NCBI RefSeq assembly: GCF_014023275.1
Contig: NZ_CP054698.1
Coordinates: 1,550,001 to 1,614,000, forward strand
Source of the DNA: Nostoc edaphicum CCNP1411
GTDB taxonomy: Bacteria > Cyanobacteriota > Cyanobacteriia > Cyanobacteriales > Nostocaceae
Length of the DNA: 64,000 nucleotides
Reading direction: 5' to 3'
Shown here piece after piece: positions 39,711 through 49,624 of this stretch. The notes beneath the pieces were generated by a model. That model did not search any database. It saw nothing but the letters and a program-made list of their open reading frames with translations, and was not told where the DNA came from. Position 1 is the stretch's first letter, and every line of letters begins with the position of its first letter. The position numbers and the translations under genes were made by a program.

Positions 39711-40697
39711 TAGGATGACAGTTTTATTAAAAAAATGCATCATTACATAGTTGCAGAATGAGCCTAAAGGTCAAAAATATGGTCAGGCAATAAGACAATT
39801 TTTTAACAGTATTGGGTGACTATAGATTAGCTACCACATAAGCAAAATGTGGCTCCGTGGAAAGCATACCAATTCAAGGGTTTGATGATCTGTGGAGGTG
39901 AGTTTTGTCTGTGTAGTCAAGCCAGTGCGGTCTTCTCCGAATTATAGAAGGCTCGTCTCGCACCGAAGGGGAGAAGCTCTAGCGTATAGTGCAGCCTCTC
40001 GATAGAAGAGACTGCGCCAAAGATTCCGCATACTCTTACGGGGAAGTAACCTACGCGCAGCTTAACGTCTGGAAGTTTCCCCCATGAGCAACTGGTGCAC
40101 GACTTCTAGTCACTCAGAGGAGTCAGAAATTAGACTTTACAAACATTCTCTCAGCTCGACTTTATCCAAAATTAAGAACTCAGTTTTCTTTATCTGGTAA
40201 AACCCCTGGCTTTTTAGCAAATACTTTACTCTGCACTCATTACTCAATTTTCAGAACTCTGTGGTGAGCGTGGTACTTCCTAATTAAAGTTTTTGGCATA
40301 CCCTAGAGTTATCTATTTAGTCAAAATTGGGCAAACTAAAACTACACCACAATTAAAGTGCAAAATGGTACAAAGCATCATTATAAATCTACCCTTTCTG
40401 CTTGTTTGATTTAGCGTATTGCACCAGTTGTAATAACCGTCTTGGTTACAAACTGCTAGATTATGGTTTCAATACTCTAAAAGACGACTGAAAAAGCTAG
40501 TACAGCACCGCCCAAATAGAGCAATGATTGAAAATCGCACAAAAGCCTATCCTATAAGCTTTTTGCCTTTTGACTTCCGACTTCTAGCTTGCGGTACGAG
40601 CGTAGAAAGTCATTTCTAGGCGCAATAACTCAGATATCAGTTTGAATGCACTTTTCCTCCCAAACACTTACAACCTGCTTTTGGATTCAAATTTTCT
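39711..40697. other. Long intergenic region with repeat debris
   Basis: No gene is supported on either strand. Positions 39930-40060 hold GC-richer words (GGCTCGTCTCGCACCGAAGG, GCCTCTCGATAGAAGAGAC) resembling degraded small dispersed repeats. The rest is AT-rich. The kinase promoter presumably lies in the last 200 bases. Confidence 0.5.
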
Positions 40698-42251
40698 ATG
40701 TCAGACCCCAACATTGGTCGCTTACTCAGCAAACGCTACCAACTCCAGGAGTTAATCGGTACTGGAGCAATGGGTCGGGTTTATCGTGCTAAAGATACTT
40801 TGTTGGGAGGTGTACCTGTTGCGGTTAAGTTTCTCGCTCTCTCAATCCAAAATGAAAAGATGCGATTGCAAGACCGCTTTGAGCGAGAAGCAAAAACCTG
40901 TGCTTTATTAGGGCAAAAAAGCATCCACATTGTCCGAGTTATGGATTATGGCGTAGATGACAATAATACCCCGTTCTACGTCATGGAATATCTACAAGGA
41001 CAAAGCCTGAACAATATTATTCGCAAGCAACGACTGCCTTTACCAAGATTCTTGAGTATGGCGCGTCAACTCAGCCTGGGATTACAGTGCGCCCATGATG
41101 GCATTCCAGTTGATGGTACTATTTGCCCAATTATCCATCGTGATGTCAAGCCAAGCAATATGCTGGTGATTCAAGATCCCAGTTTTGGAGAATTGGTCAA
41201 GGTTCTAGATTTTGGTATTGCTAAATTATTACAGTCAGATGGTGACCATACAAAATTCTATTTGGGGACATTGGCTTATTCTTCTCCCGAACAAATGGAG
41301 GGTAAGGAATTAGACAACCGTGCTGATATTTATAGTTTGGGCGTCATGATGTTTGAGATGCTCACAGGCAAAATGCCACTGGTAGCACCAACTCACTCTT
41401 TTGGAGCATGGTATAAAACACATCACTATCAAAAACCACGTTCTTTTGCTGAGGTTGCGCCTGGATTAGAACTACCAAAAGAAATCGAAAATTTGGTGAT
41501 GAGTTGTCTAGCTAAACTAGCACGCGATCGCCCCCAAAGTATCACTGAAATTCTAAGAGTTTTAGCATCTCTAGAAAAGCCTGAGCATACACGCAAAATT
41601 CAGCAAGACAGCCATGCTCTAGTTCCTTCTACTACAGCTAGCCCTGAGCTTGAACAAAAGACTAAAGCCGATTTGCGGGTATCCTGGTCAAACGATGAAA
41701 TCGCTCGTGCCATTTCCTGGCCCCAAAATAAACCAATTGCCGATATTGTCTTTCCCCAGACCATTCACACCAATGGGGAGATTTTACCAGCCCTATGGGT
41801 GATGCTACCACAAGAAGAAATTCAGAAGCGCTTACTCTGTACCCGTTATAACCAATTTCTTTTCATCTCTATTCCTCATCCCATGTTGCTATGGATTACT
41901 GTCATTTATAACCGCAAGCATGGTGCTAAATGGTTGCCTTATTACCTTGATCTCAAAAGCAGTCTTGGTCAAGAAATTGCTAGGTTACTCCAGCACACAG
42001 GTTACTACCGCCTGTTATTCTTTGCACGAGAAACACCAAATCGCTGTACCCATATCTTACTTTCCAGCGTCGCTTCTGCCCAGCGCCAGCGACTACAAGA
42101 GTGGGTCGCAATGAGCAACACCTTAATGTCCTCTGCTGACCCACAAATCAGTAAAAGCTTACTCAAAAGTGAGTATGAAAAGATTAAGCCTCAAATTCTA
42201 ACAAAACTAGAAAGTATTGATACAGATTCTCCATACGATCTTTCCAGCTAG
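40698..42251 (+). CDS. Serine/threonine protein kinase
   Basis: A complete eukaryotic-type kinase domain fills residues 10-290: glycine loop LIGTGAMGRVYRAKD, VAVKFLAL lysine, HRDVKPSNML catalytic loop, VLDFGIAKLL, and TLAYSSPEQMEG. No membrane helix is seen, so it is cytoplasmic. The last 180 residues (RVSWSNDEIARAISWPQNKP onward) form a domain I do not recognise. The stop TAG is also the first three bases of a 92-base inverted-repeat element. Its targets are unknown; a PP2C phosphatase gene lies 1.4 kb away. Confidence 0.93.
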   Translation: MSDPNIGRLLSKRYQLQELIGTGAMGRVYRAKDTLLGGVPVAVKFLALSIQNEKMRLQDRFEREAKTCALLGQKSIHIVRVMDYGVDDNNTPFYVMEYLQGQSLNNIIRKQRLPLPRFLSMARQLSLGLQCAHDGIPVDGTICPIIHRDVKPSNMLVIQDPSFGELVKVLDFGIAKLLQSDGDHTKFYLGTLAYSSPEQMEGKELDNRADIYSLGVMMFEMLTGKMPLVAPTHSFGAWYKTHHYQKPRSFAEVAPGLELPKEIENLVMSCLAKLARDRPQSITEILRVLASLEKPEHTRKIQQDSHALVPSTTASPELEQKTKADLRVSWSNDEIARAISWPQNKPIADIVFPQTIHTNGEILPALWVMLPQEEIQKRLLCTRYNQFLFISIPHPMLLWITVIYNRKHGAKWLPYYLDLKSSLGQEIARLLQHTGYYRLLFFARETPNRCTHILLSSVASAQRQRLQEWVAMSNTLMSSADPQISKSLLKSEYEKIKPQILTKLESIDTDSPYDLSS

Positions 42252-42340
42252 TGGTCTGTCAATCCAAATTTGACGGGTTGAGACTGACACAAAGGCGCGG
42301 AGAATTTTAAACAAAGCAAACTTGCCTTGACAGACTACTA
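42249..42340. repeat. MITE-like element at the stop codon of the kinase gene
   Basis: TAGTGGTCTGTCAA (42249-42262) and 42327-42340 are inverted copies with one mismatch. The 92-base unit contains no frame. It may act as a transcription terminator as well as a mobile repeat. Confidence 0.65.
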
Positions 42341-42812
42341 AGAATAATTTCTGAATGTTACGTGTTTTAGATGTAACTAAGGGGTAGGCACTGAAATAAT
42401 GTAAACTTTTATAAACAAAGTATATATAAAGATGTAAGTTCTAGTTATATGTATAAAGAGTGAAATCACTAGCTGCCAAATTAGTGCTGTCTAAATTCTC
42501 TCTGAATATTCTTCTGTATATATTCCAGGAAATTGTCAATTTACGCAGGTGTGATTCTCAGACTAGACGAAACAAGAAGAAGTTTGGCTAAAGCAAACAG
42601 CAAATTTAGTCTATAAAGCTGAAATTAAGTCTAGACTCCAACAGATATGCCGTAGACAATGTTTACTCATTCTTAGTTAATTTCGTGGATTGAACTTTTG
42701 CACCGCTCTTGTGGAATTACTTATCGAAGTTGACGCCCCGGCATCCCCAGCTCTTTTCCTCCTTGGAACCAAGCAAGAGAAGGAGGTCGTCCACTGCGAC
42801 ATCAGAACGACT
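42341..42812. other. Intergenic region between convergent genes
   Basis: No gene is supported. AT-rich sequence without clear repeats separates the kinase gene from nblA. Confidence 0.45.
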
Positions 42813-43010
42813 CTATGCCATAGTGGAACCGGAATCTAAGCCCCACTGGTGCTTAAGAAGCTCTTGATAAGTTGCCTCGCGCACAACCATTTGCTCATAG
42901 AGCTTAACTAAAAAGTCTTTAGCTTGTTCGTGGCTCATATTTTGTACCTGAGTAGCAAATGAGCAGATGCTGAATTGCTGTTCCAAGGATAGTTTCATGG
43001 GTTGATTCAT
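42813..43010 (-). CDS. nblA: Phycobilisome degradation protein NblA
   Basis: NblA binds phycobiliproteins and Clp chaperones and directs phycobilisome breakdown in nitrogen or other nutrient starvation. The diagnostic sequence LSLEQQFSICSFATQVQNMS is present, as are the QAKDFLVKLYEQMVVREATY helix and the end LLKHQWGL. The length of 65 residues is normal. ATG at 43010 is used; a second in-frame ATG at 42998 (MKLSLEQQF) is an equally good start. The 628 bases upstream have no gene, so a long leader or distant promoter is likely. I did not find an exact GTA-N8-TAC NtcA site. Confidence 0.95.
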   Translation of the reverse strand: MNQPMKLSLEQQFSICSFATQVQNMSHEQAKDFLVKLYEQMVVREATYQELLKHQWGLDSGSTMA

Positions 43011-43638
43011 AAGTTAACTCCGAAAAAACAACGCGTAAAGGTGATATCGCTCACAGAAGTCCAAATGGGATAAGATTTGGACTCATATCTGTCCAACATT
43101 TGTTCCCCCGTATTACGAAAGATAACAATTGTTTGACAGATTGCCCACATCCGAAATGTGGACTTTTTCTGCTCTGATATCTTGCACCTAATCCTACTGA
43201 TATACCACCCAAGTTAGCTGAACCATATTCCGGAAAATAGGCTCTATTTAGCCTCGGATAAGTATAACTACCTCCCTGATTCCTTCTTGCTTTGCACAAT
43301 TCTCCTTTGAGGAGAAGAACAAGTGCTATGCAAAACCCGTCTTAGTTTTTCTCTTTAGAAAACCTAAGATGCTTTCTCCTCCAGTATGGAGGAAGCTTCG
43401 GAGGGCGGAGACTTTAAGGAGGTTGGGGAATTAATGGTAATAAGCGTGAATTATAGTCGCTTTACCTTATTACGTGCAAGATGTCAATTAACCAATTTAT
43501 GCAAATCTAGCCTCTTAAGGTCATTTTAGAGGCTAAAAATATTTGTATCAAATTGTAAAAAGGAAAAATGCTCACACTGAACAAATTACTGAGTATATTT
43601 ACCGGATTTGTTCTTTATCCTTGAAAAAAGAGCAATAA
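43011..43638. other. Long nblA upstream region with small hairpins
   Basis: No gene is supported. GTCCAAAT/ATTTGGAC (43059-43082), CCACAT/ATGTGG (43146-43162) and CTCCTCC/GGAGGA words near 43378 give small hairpins. It could be a long 5' leader of nblA, which would need transcript data. Confidence 0.5.
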
Positions 43639-44376
43639 CTAATGACTATTTTCTTCGAGTGAGACGATGACAACTGTAATGTTATCGTGCCCTCCATGCT
43701 CTTTGGCAGCCTCAATTAGAGAGATGGCAGCTTTATCAAGCCAAGGACTATCTTGGAGACAGCTAGCAATCTTTTGCTCAACAAGTTCTTCTGTAAGACC
43801 ATCACTACATAACAGCAAGCGATCGCCAGCTTTGACATCTAGTGGTTGCACATCAACCTGATGCAAGTCTTCACGTCCCAAACAGCGCGATAATACATGA
43901 CGAAAAGGATGTAATCGCGCTTCATCTAAAGTGATGTCACCGATTTTGATTGCTCGTGCTACCCAAGTATGGTCTTCTGTTACCTGTTCTAAGTGCGACT
44001 CCCGCAAGCGATACAGCCGCGAATCGCCAACATGAGCGCACCAAGGAGACTCTGGGGCACGAAAAATTACTGCGACAACCGTTGTACCCATGTCAGCGCG
44101 TTCGGGATGGTTTTGCTGATCCTGCAAAATCGCTTCATTGGCACCCCACAAAGCTTGCTCTAGCAATTCTTGAGAAGATTTAGAAGATTCCCAATTTGCT
44201 ACTAAATACGTCTGAATTTCTTCAGTAGCAATGCGACTTGCTTCCTCACCTCCGGCATGACCACCCATTCCATCGGCGACGACGAAAAACCGCCCTTCTG
44301 GGTCGATATAGTAAGCATCCTGATTAGTAGAACGAATAAGTCCCGGATCACTAAAACCCGTGAAATTAAGTTTCAT
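43639..44376 (-). CDS. PP2C-type serine/threonine phosphatase
   Basis: PP2C phosphatases remove phosphate from Ser/Thr with two metal ions. The metal-binding blocks are complete: STNQDAYYIDPEGRFFVVAD, GMGGHAGGEEAS, HVGDSRLYRLR, LLLCSDGLTEEL and GGHDNITVVIV. I start at MKLNFTGFSDPG (44376), giving 245 residues; a longer frame to 44490 would run into the neighbouring gene. It follows the ABC1-kinase gene by 17 bases and is probably cotranscribed with it. Confidence 0.95.
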   Translation of the reverse strand: MKLNFTGFSDPGLIRSTNQDAYYIDPEGRFFVVADGMGGHAGGEEASRIATEEIQTYLVANWESSKSSQELLEQALWGANEAILQDQQNHPERADMGTTVVAVIFRAPESPWCAHVGDSRLYRLRESHLEQVTEDHTWVARAIKIGDITLDEARLHPFRHVLSRCLGREDLHQVDVQPLDVKAGDRLLLCSDGLTEELVEQKIASCLQDSPWLDKAAISLIEAAKEHGGHDNITVVIVSLEENSH

Positions 44377-44393
44377 AATTTTTTTTGCAACAA

Positions 44394-46130
44394 TTAATAC
44401 ATACGATCGTAACGGTCTAGGCGTAAAATTAGTCGGATCAGGATCACTGAGAGCGCCGCTACAATTAAACCAGGCACTAGTGCCCACCATACATAATTGC
44501 TAACCACTAAAATCGTAGCTGAAAGTGTGAAACCACTGATTAACAGAGCATAACTTATTGAGAGTTGAATACTGCTCTGTCGTCGTAGCAGGCGTTCAGT
44601 TTCTATAGATCGAACGCGCAAGCGCATGTCTCCCTGCTCTAGCTTCTCTAGTGTATCCTCTAATCTACGTGGTAGACCAAAGGCGGTACTACTTACCTGA
44701 GCTGCTTGGCGACTTAATTCGTTCAGAAAGCTATTCCCCTCAGAACCATTCATATCGGTCATAAGTTGCATTGCATACGGTTTGGCAACTTCCATAAAAT
44801 TGAATTCTGGATCTAAGCCTTTGCCTACCCCTTCCAGAGTAGAAAAGGCTCGCATCACAAAAGTGAAAGTTGCAGGAAATCTAAATGGCTGATTATAAGC
44901 TATTTCGTAAAGGTCGTCACTGATTGCCGCGACTGATTGGTTTTCAAAAGGTTTGTCCATGAAATTGTCCAGCATATACTGGACGGAACGCCGGACTGGC
45001 CCCATGTCATCGGTTGGGGCGATCGCACCTAAATCGATCAGAGATTGCACAACGCGATCGCCATCTTTTTGGGCAATGCCAAACAGTGTTTGCATCAGTC
45101 CTTCGCGGATGTTGGACTTAATCCGCCCCATCATACCGAAATCGTAGAATATTAGAGCGCCATTTGCACTGACGGCAATATTGCCTGGGTGAGGATCGGC
45201 GTGGAAAAAGCCACTATTGAGTAATTGTAGTAAGTAGGCTTGAGCGCCTTGACGAGCGATCGCTTTCCGATCCAAACCCGCTGCTTCTAAAGCTTCGTAT
45301 TGGCTAATTTTAATTCCAGGAAGATATTCTAAAGTCAGCACTCTGGACGTAGCGTAACGCCAGTATATTCTGGGGACATTCACCCAATCGTAGCCGCGAA
45401 AGTTCCGGCGAAAAGTATCGGCGTTACGACCTTCGTTAAGATAATCAATTTCTTCCCAAAGAATGCGGCAACATTCTTCGTAAATACCCAACCAATCTCT
45501 CCCCCGTCCCCATTTGGGATGGTTTTGAAAGTAGCGGGTAATTCCTTTGAGAATCTGTAAATCTATTTCAAATAACTTCTTTAGTCCAGGACGTTGTACC
45601 TTGACAACAACCGATTCCCCAGTATGTAGCACAGCTTTGTGTACTTGCCCCAAGCTAGCAGCAGCTAAGGGAATCGGTTCAAAATTATGGAAGAGTTCAG
45701 GAATTTTTTTGCCTAGTTCTTTCTCAATGATCGCTTCTACTTGCTCATAGCTAAATGCCGGTACTTTGTCTTGTAACTTTGCTAGTTCTTCTACATATTC
45801 ACCAGGGAATATATCAGCACGGGTAGAAAACAGTTGCCCAACTTTGATGAAGGTTGGCCCTAAATCCAGTAGGGTATTGCGAATCCAAACCGCTTGGGTT
45901 TTGCGTCTTGCAGCTTGCTTTGCGTCACTCACACCACCCGGATAACTCCAAGATTTGTTGTATAGCCAAAGTTTGAACAATAAGGTCAAGACAAAAGACC
46001 AAATGTCCACAAAACGCCGTCTGCTAGAGTATTTTTCCCGATTCCAACGGTATGCCTTCTCTGAATAACCTTGTTCCATATACTTTGTGTACCGTTGGTT
46101 TGCGACCGAATCACTTGGAAGAAAAGACAC
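44394..46130 (-). CDS. ABC1/UbiB (AarF) family atypical kinase
   Basis: ABC1 kinases act in quinone and tocopherol metabolism and in photosynthetic membrane regulation. The KxGQ motif is in GPTFIKVGQLFSTRAD, the Ala-rich loop in PLAAASLGQVHKA, VVVKVQRPG gives the lysine, and DPHPGNIAV and YDFGMMG are the catalytic and metal loops. Two hydrophobic helices at the very C-terminus (about 525-570) anchor it to a membrane. The first methionine gives 578 residues; MEQGYSEKAYRWN at 46079 is an alternative start. It precedes the PP2C gene in one unit. Confidence 0.93.
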   Translation of the reverse strand: MSFLPSDSVANQRYTKYMEQGYSEKAYRWNREKYSSRRRFVDIWSFVLTLLFKLWLYNKSWSYPGGVSDAKQAARRKTQAVWIRNTLLDLGPTFIKVGQLFSTRADIFPGEYVEELAKLQDKVPAFSYEQVEAIIEKELGKKIPELFHNFEPIPLAAASLGQVHKAVLHTGESVVVKVQRPGLKKLFEIDLQILKGITRYFQNHPKWGRGRDWLGIYEECCRILWEEIDYLNEGRNADTFRRNFRGYDWVNVPRIYWRYATSRVLTLEYLPGIKISQYEALEAAGLDRKAIARQGAQAYLLQLLNSGFFHADPHPGNIAVSANGALIFYDFGMMGRIKSNIREGLMQTLFGIAQKDGDRVVQSLIDLGAIAPTDDMGPVRRSVQYMLDNFMDKPFENQSVAAISDDLYEIAYNQPFRFPATFTFVMRAFSTLEGVGKGLDPEFNFMEVAKPYAMQLMTDMNGSEGNSFLNELSRQAAQVSSTAFGLPRRLEDTLEKLEQGDMRLRVRSIETERLLRRQSSIQLSISYALLISGFTLSATILVVSNYVWWALVPGLIVAALSVILIRLILRLDRYDRMY

Positions 46131-46197
46131 TCTGATTCCTAAACTGTTTTTTCTTAAGTGTCCTTTGTCATTTGTCTTTTGTCATTCGTGGATAATT

Positions 46198-46232
46198 TTT
46201 GACCAATGACTAATGACTAATGACTAATGACT
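46198..46232. repeat. TGACTAA heptamer array
   Basis: Four copies of TGACTAA lie between the ABC1 kinase gene and the next upstream gene. The same heptamer is amplified at 55851-55926. Confidence 0.85.
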
Positions 46233-46237
46233 AAAAT

Positions 46238-46564
46238 TTATGCAGAAGTTCGACGATAATGTTGCAATTCTGTTCGTAATAGGGCAATTTCTGCTCTTAA
46301 TTCGTCAATATCTGCTTGCAAGTCACCGGAATCAGAGCTAGCTTGCCCACTACCTGCGGTAGCTTGACCAGCATTAGCTGATTCTGCTGCCCGATTTGCC
46401 CGCTCTAGGACTTCTTCTGTAAACTGGCGCAATTGCTCTCTAGCTTCTGCATCAAATTTGCCCAGATCACTCAAAGCATCGGTCAAGGCGACCTCTAAAC
46501 GCTCATTAACTACTTCAGCTACCGCTCTGCCTACGAAAAAGGCTTGCACAAGGGGATTACTCAT
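46238..46564 (-). CDS. Conserved cyanobacterial coiled-coil protein
   Basis: The 108-residue protein begins [20 protein letters not shown], has a helical region with many acidic and basic residues, a Gly/Ser/Ala linker ([18 protein letters not shown]) and a C-terminal coiled coil ([20 protein letters not shown]). A protein of this layout is conserved in cyanobacteria and related to a chloroplast thylakoid-associated family; I am not sure of the family name. The function is unknown. It is 108 bases upstream of the ABC1 kinase on the same strand, which may hint at a thylakoid role. Confidence 0.75.
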   Translation of the reverse strand: MSNPLVQAFFVGRAVAEVVNERLEVALTDALSDLGKFDAEAREQLRQFTEEVLERANRAAESANAGQATAGSGQASSDSGDLQADIDELRAEIALLRTELQHYRRTSA

Positions 46565-46664
46565 AAATTTTTGTTACGTTGCACCGCAAGAGAATTATAA
46601 CTTGCCTGTATGCTTTGCGGCTTCTATTGTAGAGCCAGAAATTTGGCGTTGGCGATCGCTTTAT

Positions 46665-48284
46665 TTATGGCATTCCAGCTAACTCTTGATAATATTGCTC
46701 TGGTGTACTCGGTAAATAAGTTGTCATTTGCAAAGTTTTTTCCCTCAACTTGAAACCTTGGGTAATATTAATCCGGCTGAGGAAATCGATATCGTGGGAA
46801 ATTACCCAAAGCGCTCCTTGGTAATCATTGATACCTACAACCATCTGTTCAACGGTTTCAATATCCAGGTTATTAGTTGGCTCATCGAGAATCAGCAGAT
46901 CGATTTCTGAGATACTGATCATAGCAATCGCTAATCTTGCTAACTCACCCCCACTCAGTATGGAAGCGCTTTTGTGAACGTCATCATATTTAAAAAGGAA
47001 GTGTCCCAGTTGTTGACGCAAAAGCTGATAGCTGAGATCAGGATTGGCAGCTTGCATATTTTCCAGAATTGTGTATTGTCGATTTACCAATTCGTAGGTT
47101 TGATCGAGATATACAGCTTTCATCGCTGGTGTGAGCAAAACCTCACCAGATTCTAAAACTGCTGCTTGGTTTTCCATTCCCAAAATTGCCTTTACCAGAC
47201 TCGATTTACCAGAACCATTTGCGCCGAAAATGGATATGCGATCGCCAGAGGAGATATGCAATTGAATATTTTGAATCAACAGACGTTCTGATATCCTAAG
47301 ATTTGCACCCTGGATATTAATTAGATTCCGGCGTTTTTGATTTTTTTCTTCTAGCTGAATACTTGTGACTTTCGTAGTTTTGACTTTCGTCTCTGCAACC
47401 TTTTGATTAGCCTTTGCTACTGCTGCTTCGTGTTTCTTTTTTGCAGTTCCGGTAGACACCTCAGCTTTGGTTTTAATCAGTCCTGCTGACATTCTATCAA
47501 TACTACCATTCAGAAACTTGGCGCGACCGTTATGCTTAGATTGGGCTGCGCGTTGCTGTTCTTGCATCGCTGTGGCTTGGGTATGTTTGAGTTCCTTTCT
47601 GGCGATTTCGTGCGATCGCAATGCTGCTTCTAACTCGATTTCTTTCTGTTCTCGATAGTACGAGAAATTACCACCATATATTTTCAAGCCAACAGGTGTA
47701 AGTTCCCAAGTTACAGATGTCACTTGGTCTAGGAAAAAAGGTTTATGTGAGACAATCACAAACGCGCCAGTGAAATTTTGGAGAAATTGCCTTAAACTTT
47801 CTAACGCTTGCAAATCCATGTGGTTGGTTGGCTCATCCAGCAATAGCAAATTTGGTTCTTGAGCTAAACCGATCGCTAGAAATAGTTTTGTGAGTTCTCC
47901 TCCACTCAAGTTAGTAATTGGTAGAGACAAATCAATATTTGTATCAAATTTTGTTTGCAAAATATCCTCAATCTTCCACCATTCATCTGAGATAGAAATC
48001 AAAAAATTAAGCACTGTCTCTGCTGTAATTTCTTGTCTGATAGTGCTGATTTGTGGCAAATAATAGACAATACCATGATGCAAAACTGAGCCTGTATTGG
48101 GGCTGAGTTGACTTGCAAGTATCTTGAGTAGGGTTGATTTTCCTATTCCGTTGCGACCAACTAAAGCAATGCGATCGCCCGCCTCGATACTCACATGAAC
48201 TTCTTGAAATAAAGTTCTGTCTAAGCTGAGATTATAGGCTAAATTCTCAGCTACCAATATTGATTTTTTCGGCATTCTTCTCAA
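46665..48284 (-). CDS. ABC-F family ATPase
   Basis: ABC-F proteins have two ATP-binding domains and no membrane part; they act on the ribosome, some giving antibiotic protection. Domain 1 has Walker A GRNGIGKSTLLK, signature NLSGGELTKL and Walker B LLLLDEPTNHMD. Domain 2 has GANGSGKSSLVK, ILSGGELARL and LLILDEPTNNLD. The linker between them is long and very basic (AKKKHEAAVAKANQKVAETK), the part that enters the ribosome. The length of 539 residues fits. Whether it gives resistance or has a translation role cannot be decided here. Confidence 0.93.
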   Translation of the reverse strand: MRRMPKKSILVAENLAYNLSLDRTLFQEVHVSIEAGDRIALVGRNGIGKSTLLKILASQLSPNTGSVLHHGIVYYLPQISTIRQEITAETVLNFLISISDEWWKIEDILQTKFDTNIDLSLPITNLSGGELTKLFLAIGLAQEPNLLLLDEPTNHMDLQALESLRQFLQNFTGAFVIVSHKPFFLDQVTSVTWELTPVGLKIYGGNFSYYREQKEIELEAALRSHEIARKELKHTQATAMQEQQRAAQSKHNGRAKFLNGSIDRMSAGLIKTKAEVSTGTAKKKHEAAVAKANQKVAETKVKTTKVTSIQLEEKNQKRRNLINIQGANLRISERLLIQNIQLHISSGDRISIFGANGSGKSSLVKAILGMENQAAVLESGEVLLTPAMKAVYLDQTYELVNRQYTILENMQAANPDLSYQLLRQQLGHFLFKYDDVHKSASILSGGELARLAIAMISISEIDLLILDEPTNNLDIETVEQMVVGINDYQGALWVISHDIDFLSRINITQGFKLREKTLQMTTYLPSTPEQYYQELAGMP

Positions 48285-48825
48285 ACCTCAATTCGCAAAC
48301 TTCCACCCGCATTTTTCCAAAAGCTGCGGGTAGATTAGACACAAAAAAACCAGAGCAGACAATCGTCAAGCGTTTCTATGTATATAGGAGTGATGACAAT
48401 ATTTTTAGTGCATGACTATGTGAAGTAAGCCTGTCAAACTAGTTGCGTTTATTCTTTGTTGACATTTGTTGCTTTGGCGCAACAGGTATTTGGTACTACT
48501 TCATTTGTGCTATCTCGTTGGAGTTGTGATGAGGTTTGATATTGACTACAGTGTAGCATTAATACCAATTTAATGTGAAGTTGCATATATCTTGATCCCC
48601 CTAAATCCCCCTTAAAAAGGGGGACTTTGATAGATGTTTTTCTGGTTCCCCCCTTTTTAAGGGGGCTAGGGGGGATCATTAAGTGCCTAAAATCACAGCC
48701 AAATACTTTTAAAACATCCTCTAAGAATGCGATCGCATTTTTTTGCAAAGCCTTAATGTAGTGCGATCGCTTTTATAAAAAAATTATCATAATTATAATA
48801 ACTAACTATGAATATAGGTCAATCT
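48285..48825. other. Intergenic region with a large palindromic repeat
   Basis: No gene is supported; a 99-codon minus-strand frame runs through the palindrome at 48594-48677. Two GCGATCGC-type sites are near 48730 and 48765. Confidence 0.55.
48594..48677. repeat. GATCCCCCT...AGGGGGGATC palindromic element
   Basis: The outer arms GATCCCCCTAAATCCCCCTT and its inverse (GGGGGCTAGGGGGGATC) enclose AAAAAGGGGGACT and CCCCCCTTTTT. It is a MITE-like or REP-like repeat of 84 bases. A weak relative lies at 9550-9622. Confidence 0.75.
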
Positions 48826-49142
48826 ATGTCTACCAAGCATATCGCGGAGTATTTCAACTTTCTCTCTTCTGAAGACATTAGACTGAAAGACTCAAGAATT
48901 GGTATTGAAATTGTGGACGTTCTCCAGAAGAAATTGCCCAATTTTATCAAACAATATCTTTAGAACAAGTATATGCAACAATTTTTTATTATCTGCAAAA
49001 CAAAGAAACTGTCAGTGTTTACATCAAAAATTGGATAGAACACGGTCATAGAATGCGAGAACAACAGAGACTTAATCCCCCGTCAGTGTCAGAAAAACTG
49101 CGCCAACTCCGAATTGAAAGACAAGCCAACGTGAAAATATAG
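48826..49142 (+). pseudogene. DUF433 antitoxin-like protein, frameshifted
   Basis: DUF433 proteins are small DNA-binding antitoxins usually paired with a DUF5615 PIN-like toxin. The N-terminal part MSTKHIAEYFNFLSSEDIR ... RIGIEIV is in one frame. After about position 48917 the next frame gives RSPEEIAQFYQTISLEQVYA and FYYLQNKETVSVYIKNWIE, ending NVKI. The residues normally between these parts (about ten, a strand-loop) are missing, so a deletion shifted the frame. No intact toxin gene follows. The next 165 bases before the Uma2 gene hold nothing recognisable. Confidence 0.75.
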
Positions 49143-49307
49143 AAGAATTAATAATACCTACTTTGGCATCAGAAGAAGATGAATATCAAAACCGAATAGT
49201 TTATTTACCCTTACATTAAAAATAGGATACTTTTACAGTCAGCTACGCATAGCCATTTACAACACTGTTAAAATCAACCCAGAACTAATTAATGCCGGAT
49301 TGATTCT

Positions 49308-49562
49308 ATGACCATCACCCAAGAATCAGAATCTATTGAAGATATTTCTCAAGATGTGATATTTCCACCAGGTGATTTATATAGTGACGAACCTCCCTGG
49401 GAAACAGAACTGCACATGCGACAAATAATCTTACTTTTAGAATGCCTGAAATGGCTGTGGCGAGACAGAAATGATTTTTATGCGACGGCAAACCTGACTA
49501 TCTATTACTGTACGCAACAACTAAAATCAAGACACCTTAGTAGCCCAGACTTTTTTGTAGTA
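49308..49562 (+). pseudogene. Uma2-family protein, 5' part (split by IS)
   Basis: Uma2 proteins are PD-(D/E)XK-nuclease-fold proteins, strongly multiplied in cyanobacteria and of unknown role. This part has PPGDLYSDEPPWETELHMRQ and the catalytic-core start SSPDFFVV. At position 49562 an IS630-type element interrupts codon-perfectly: joined to 50754, the frame continues LETERKVRKSWVVWEEYG. The reading as printed continues 45 bases into the element and stops. The two halves together give a normal Uma2. Confidence 0.9.
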
Positions 49563-49624
49563 AGCTGTTACGCAGCTAGATTGTATAATATTAGATTAAG
49601 TAATTAATTTAGTATCAGCCATCT

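Noticed and set aside
43051..43299. 82-codon frame upstream of nblA
   Set aside because: It has no recognisable domain and is full of small hairpins; more likely leader or spacer.
40698..44376. Kinase-phosphatase operon
   Set aside because: The Ser/Thr kinase and PP2C genes are on opposite strands with nblA between them, so a functional pair is not supported.
44953..45147. Plus-strand frames inside the ABC1 kinase gene
   Set aside because: They are antisense shadows of a clearly coded protein.
48449..48748. 99-codon minus-strand frame
   Set aside because: It is produced by the large palindromic repeat at 48594-48677.
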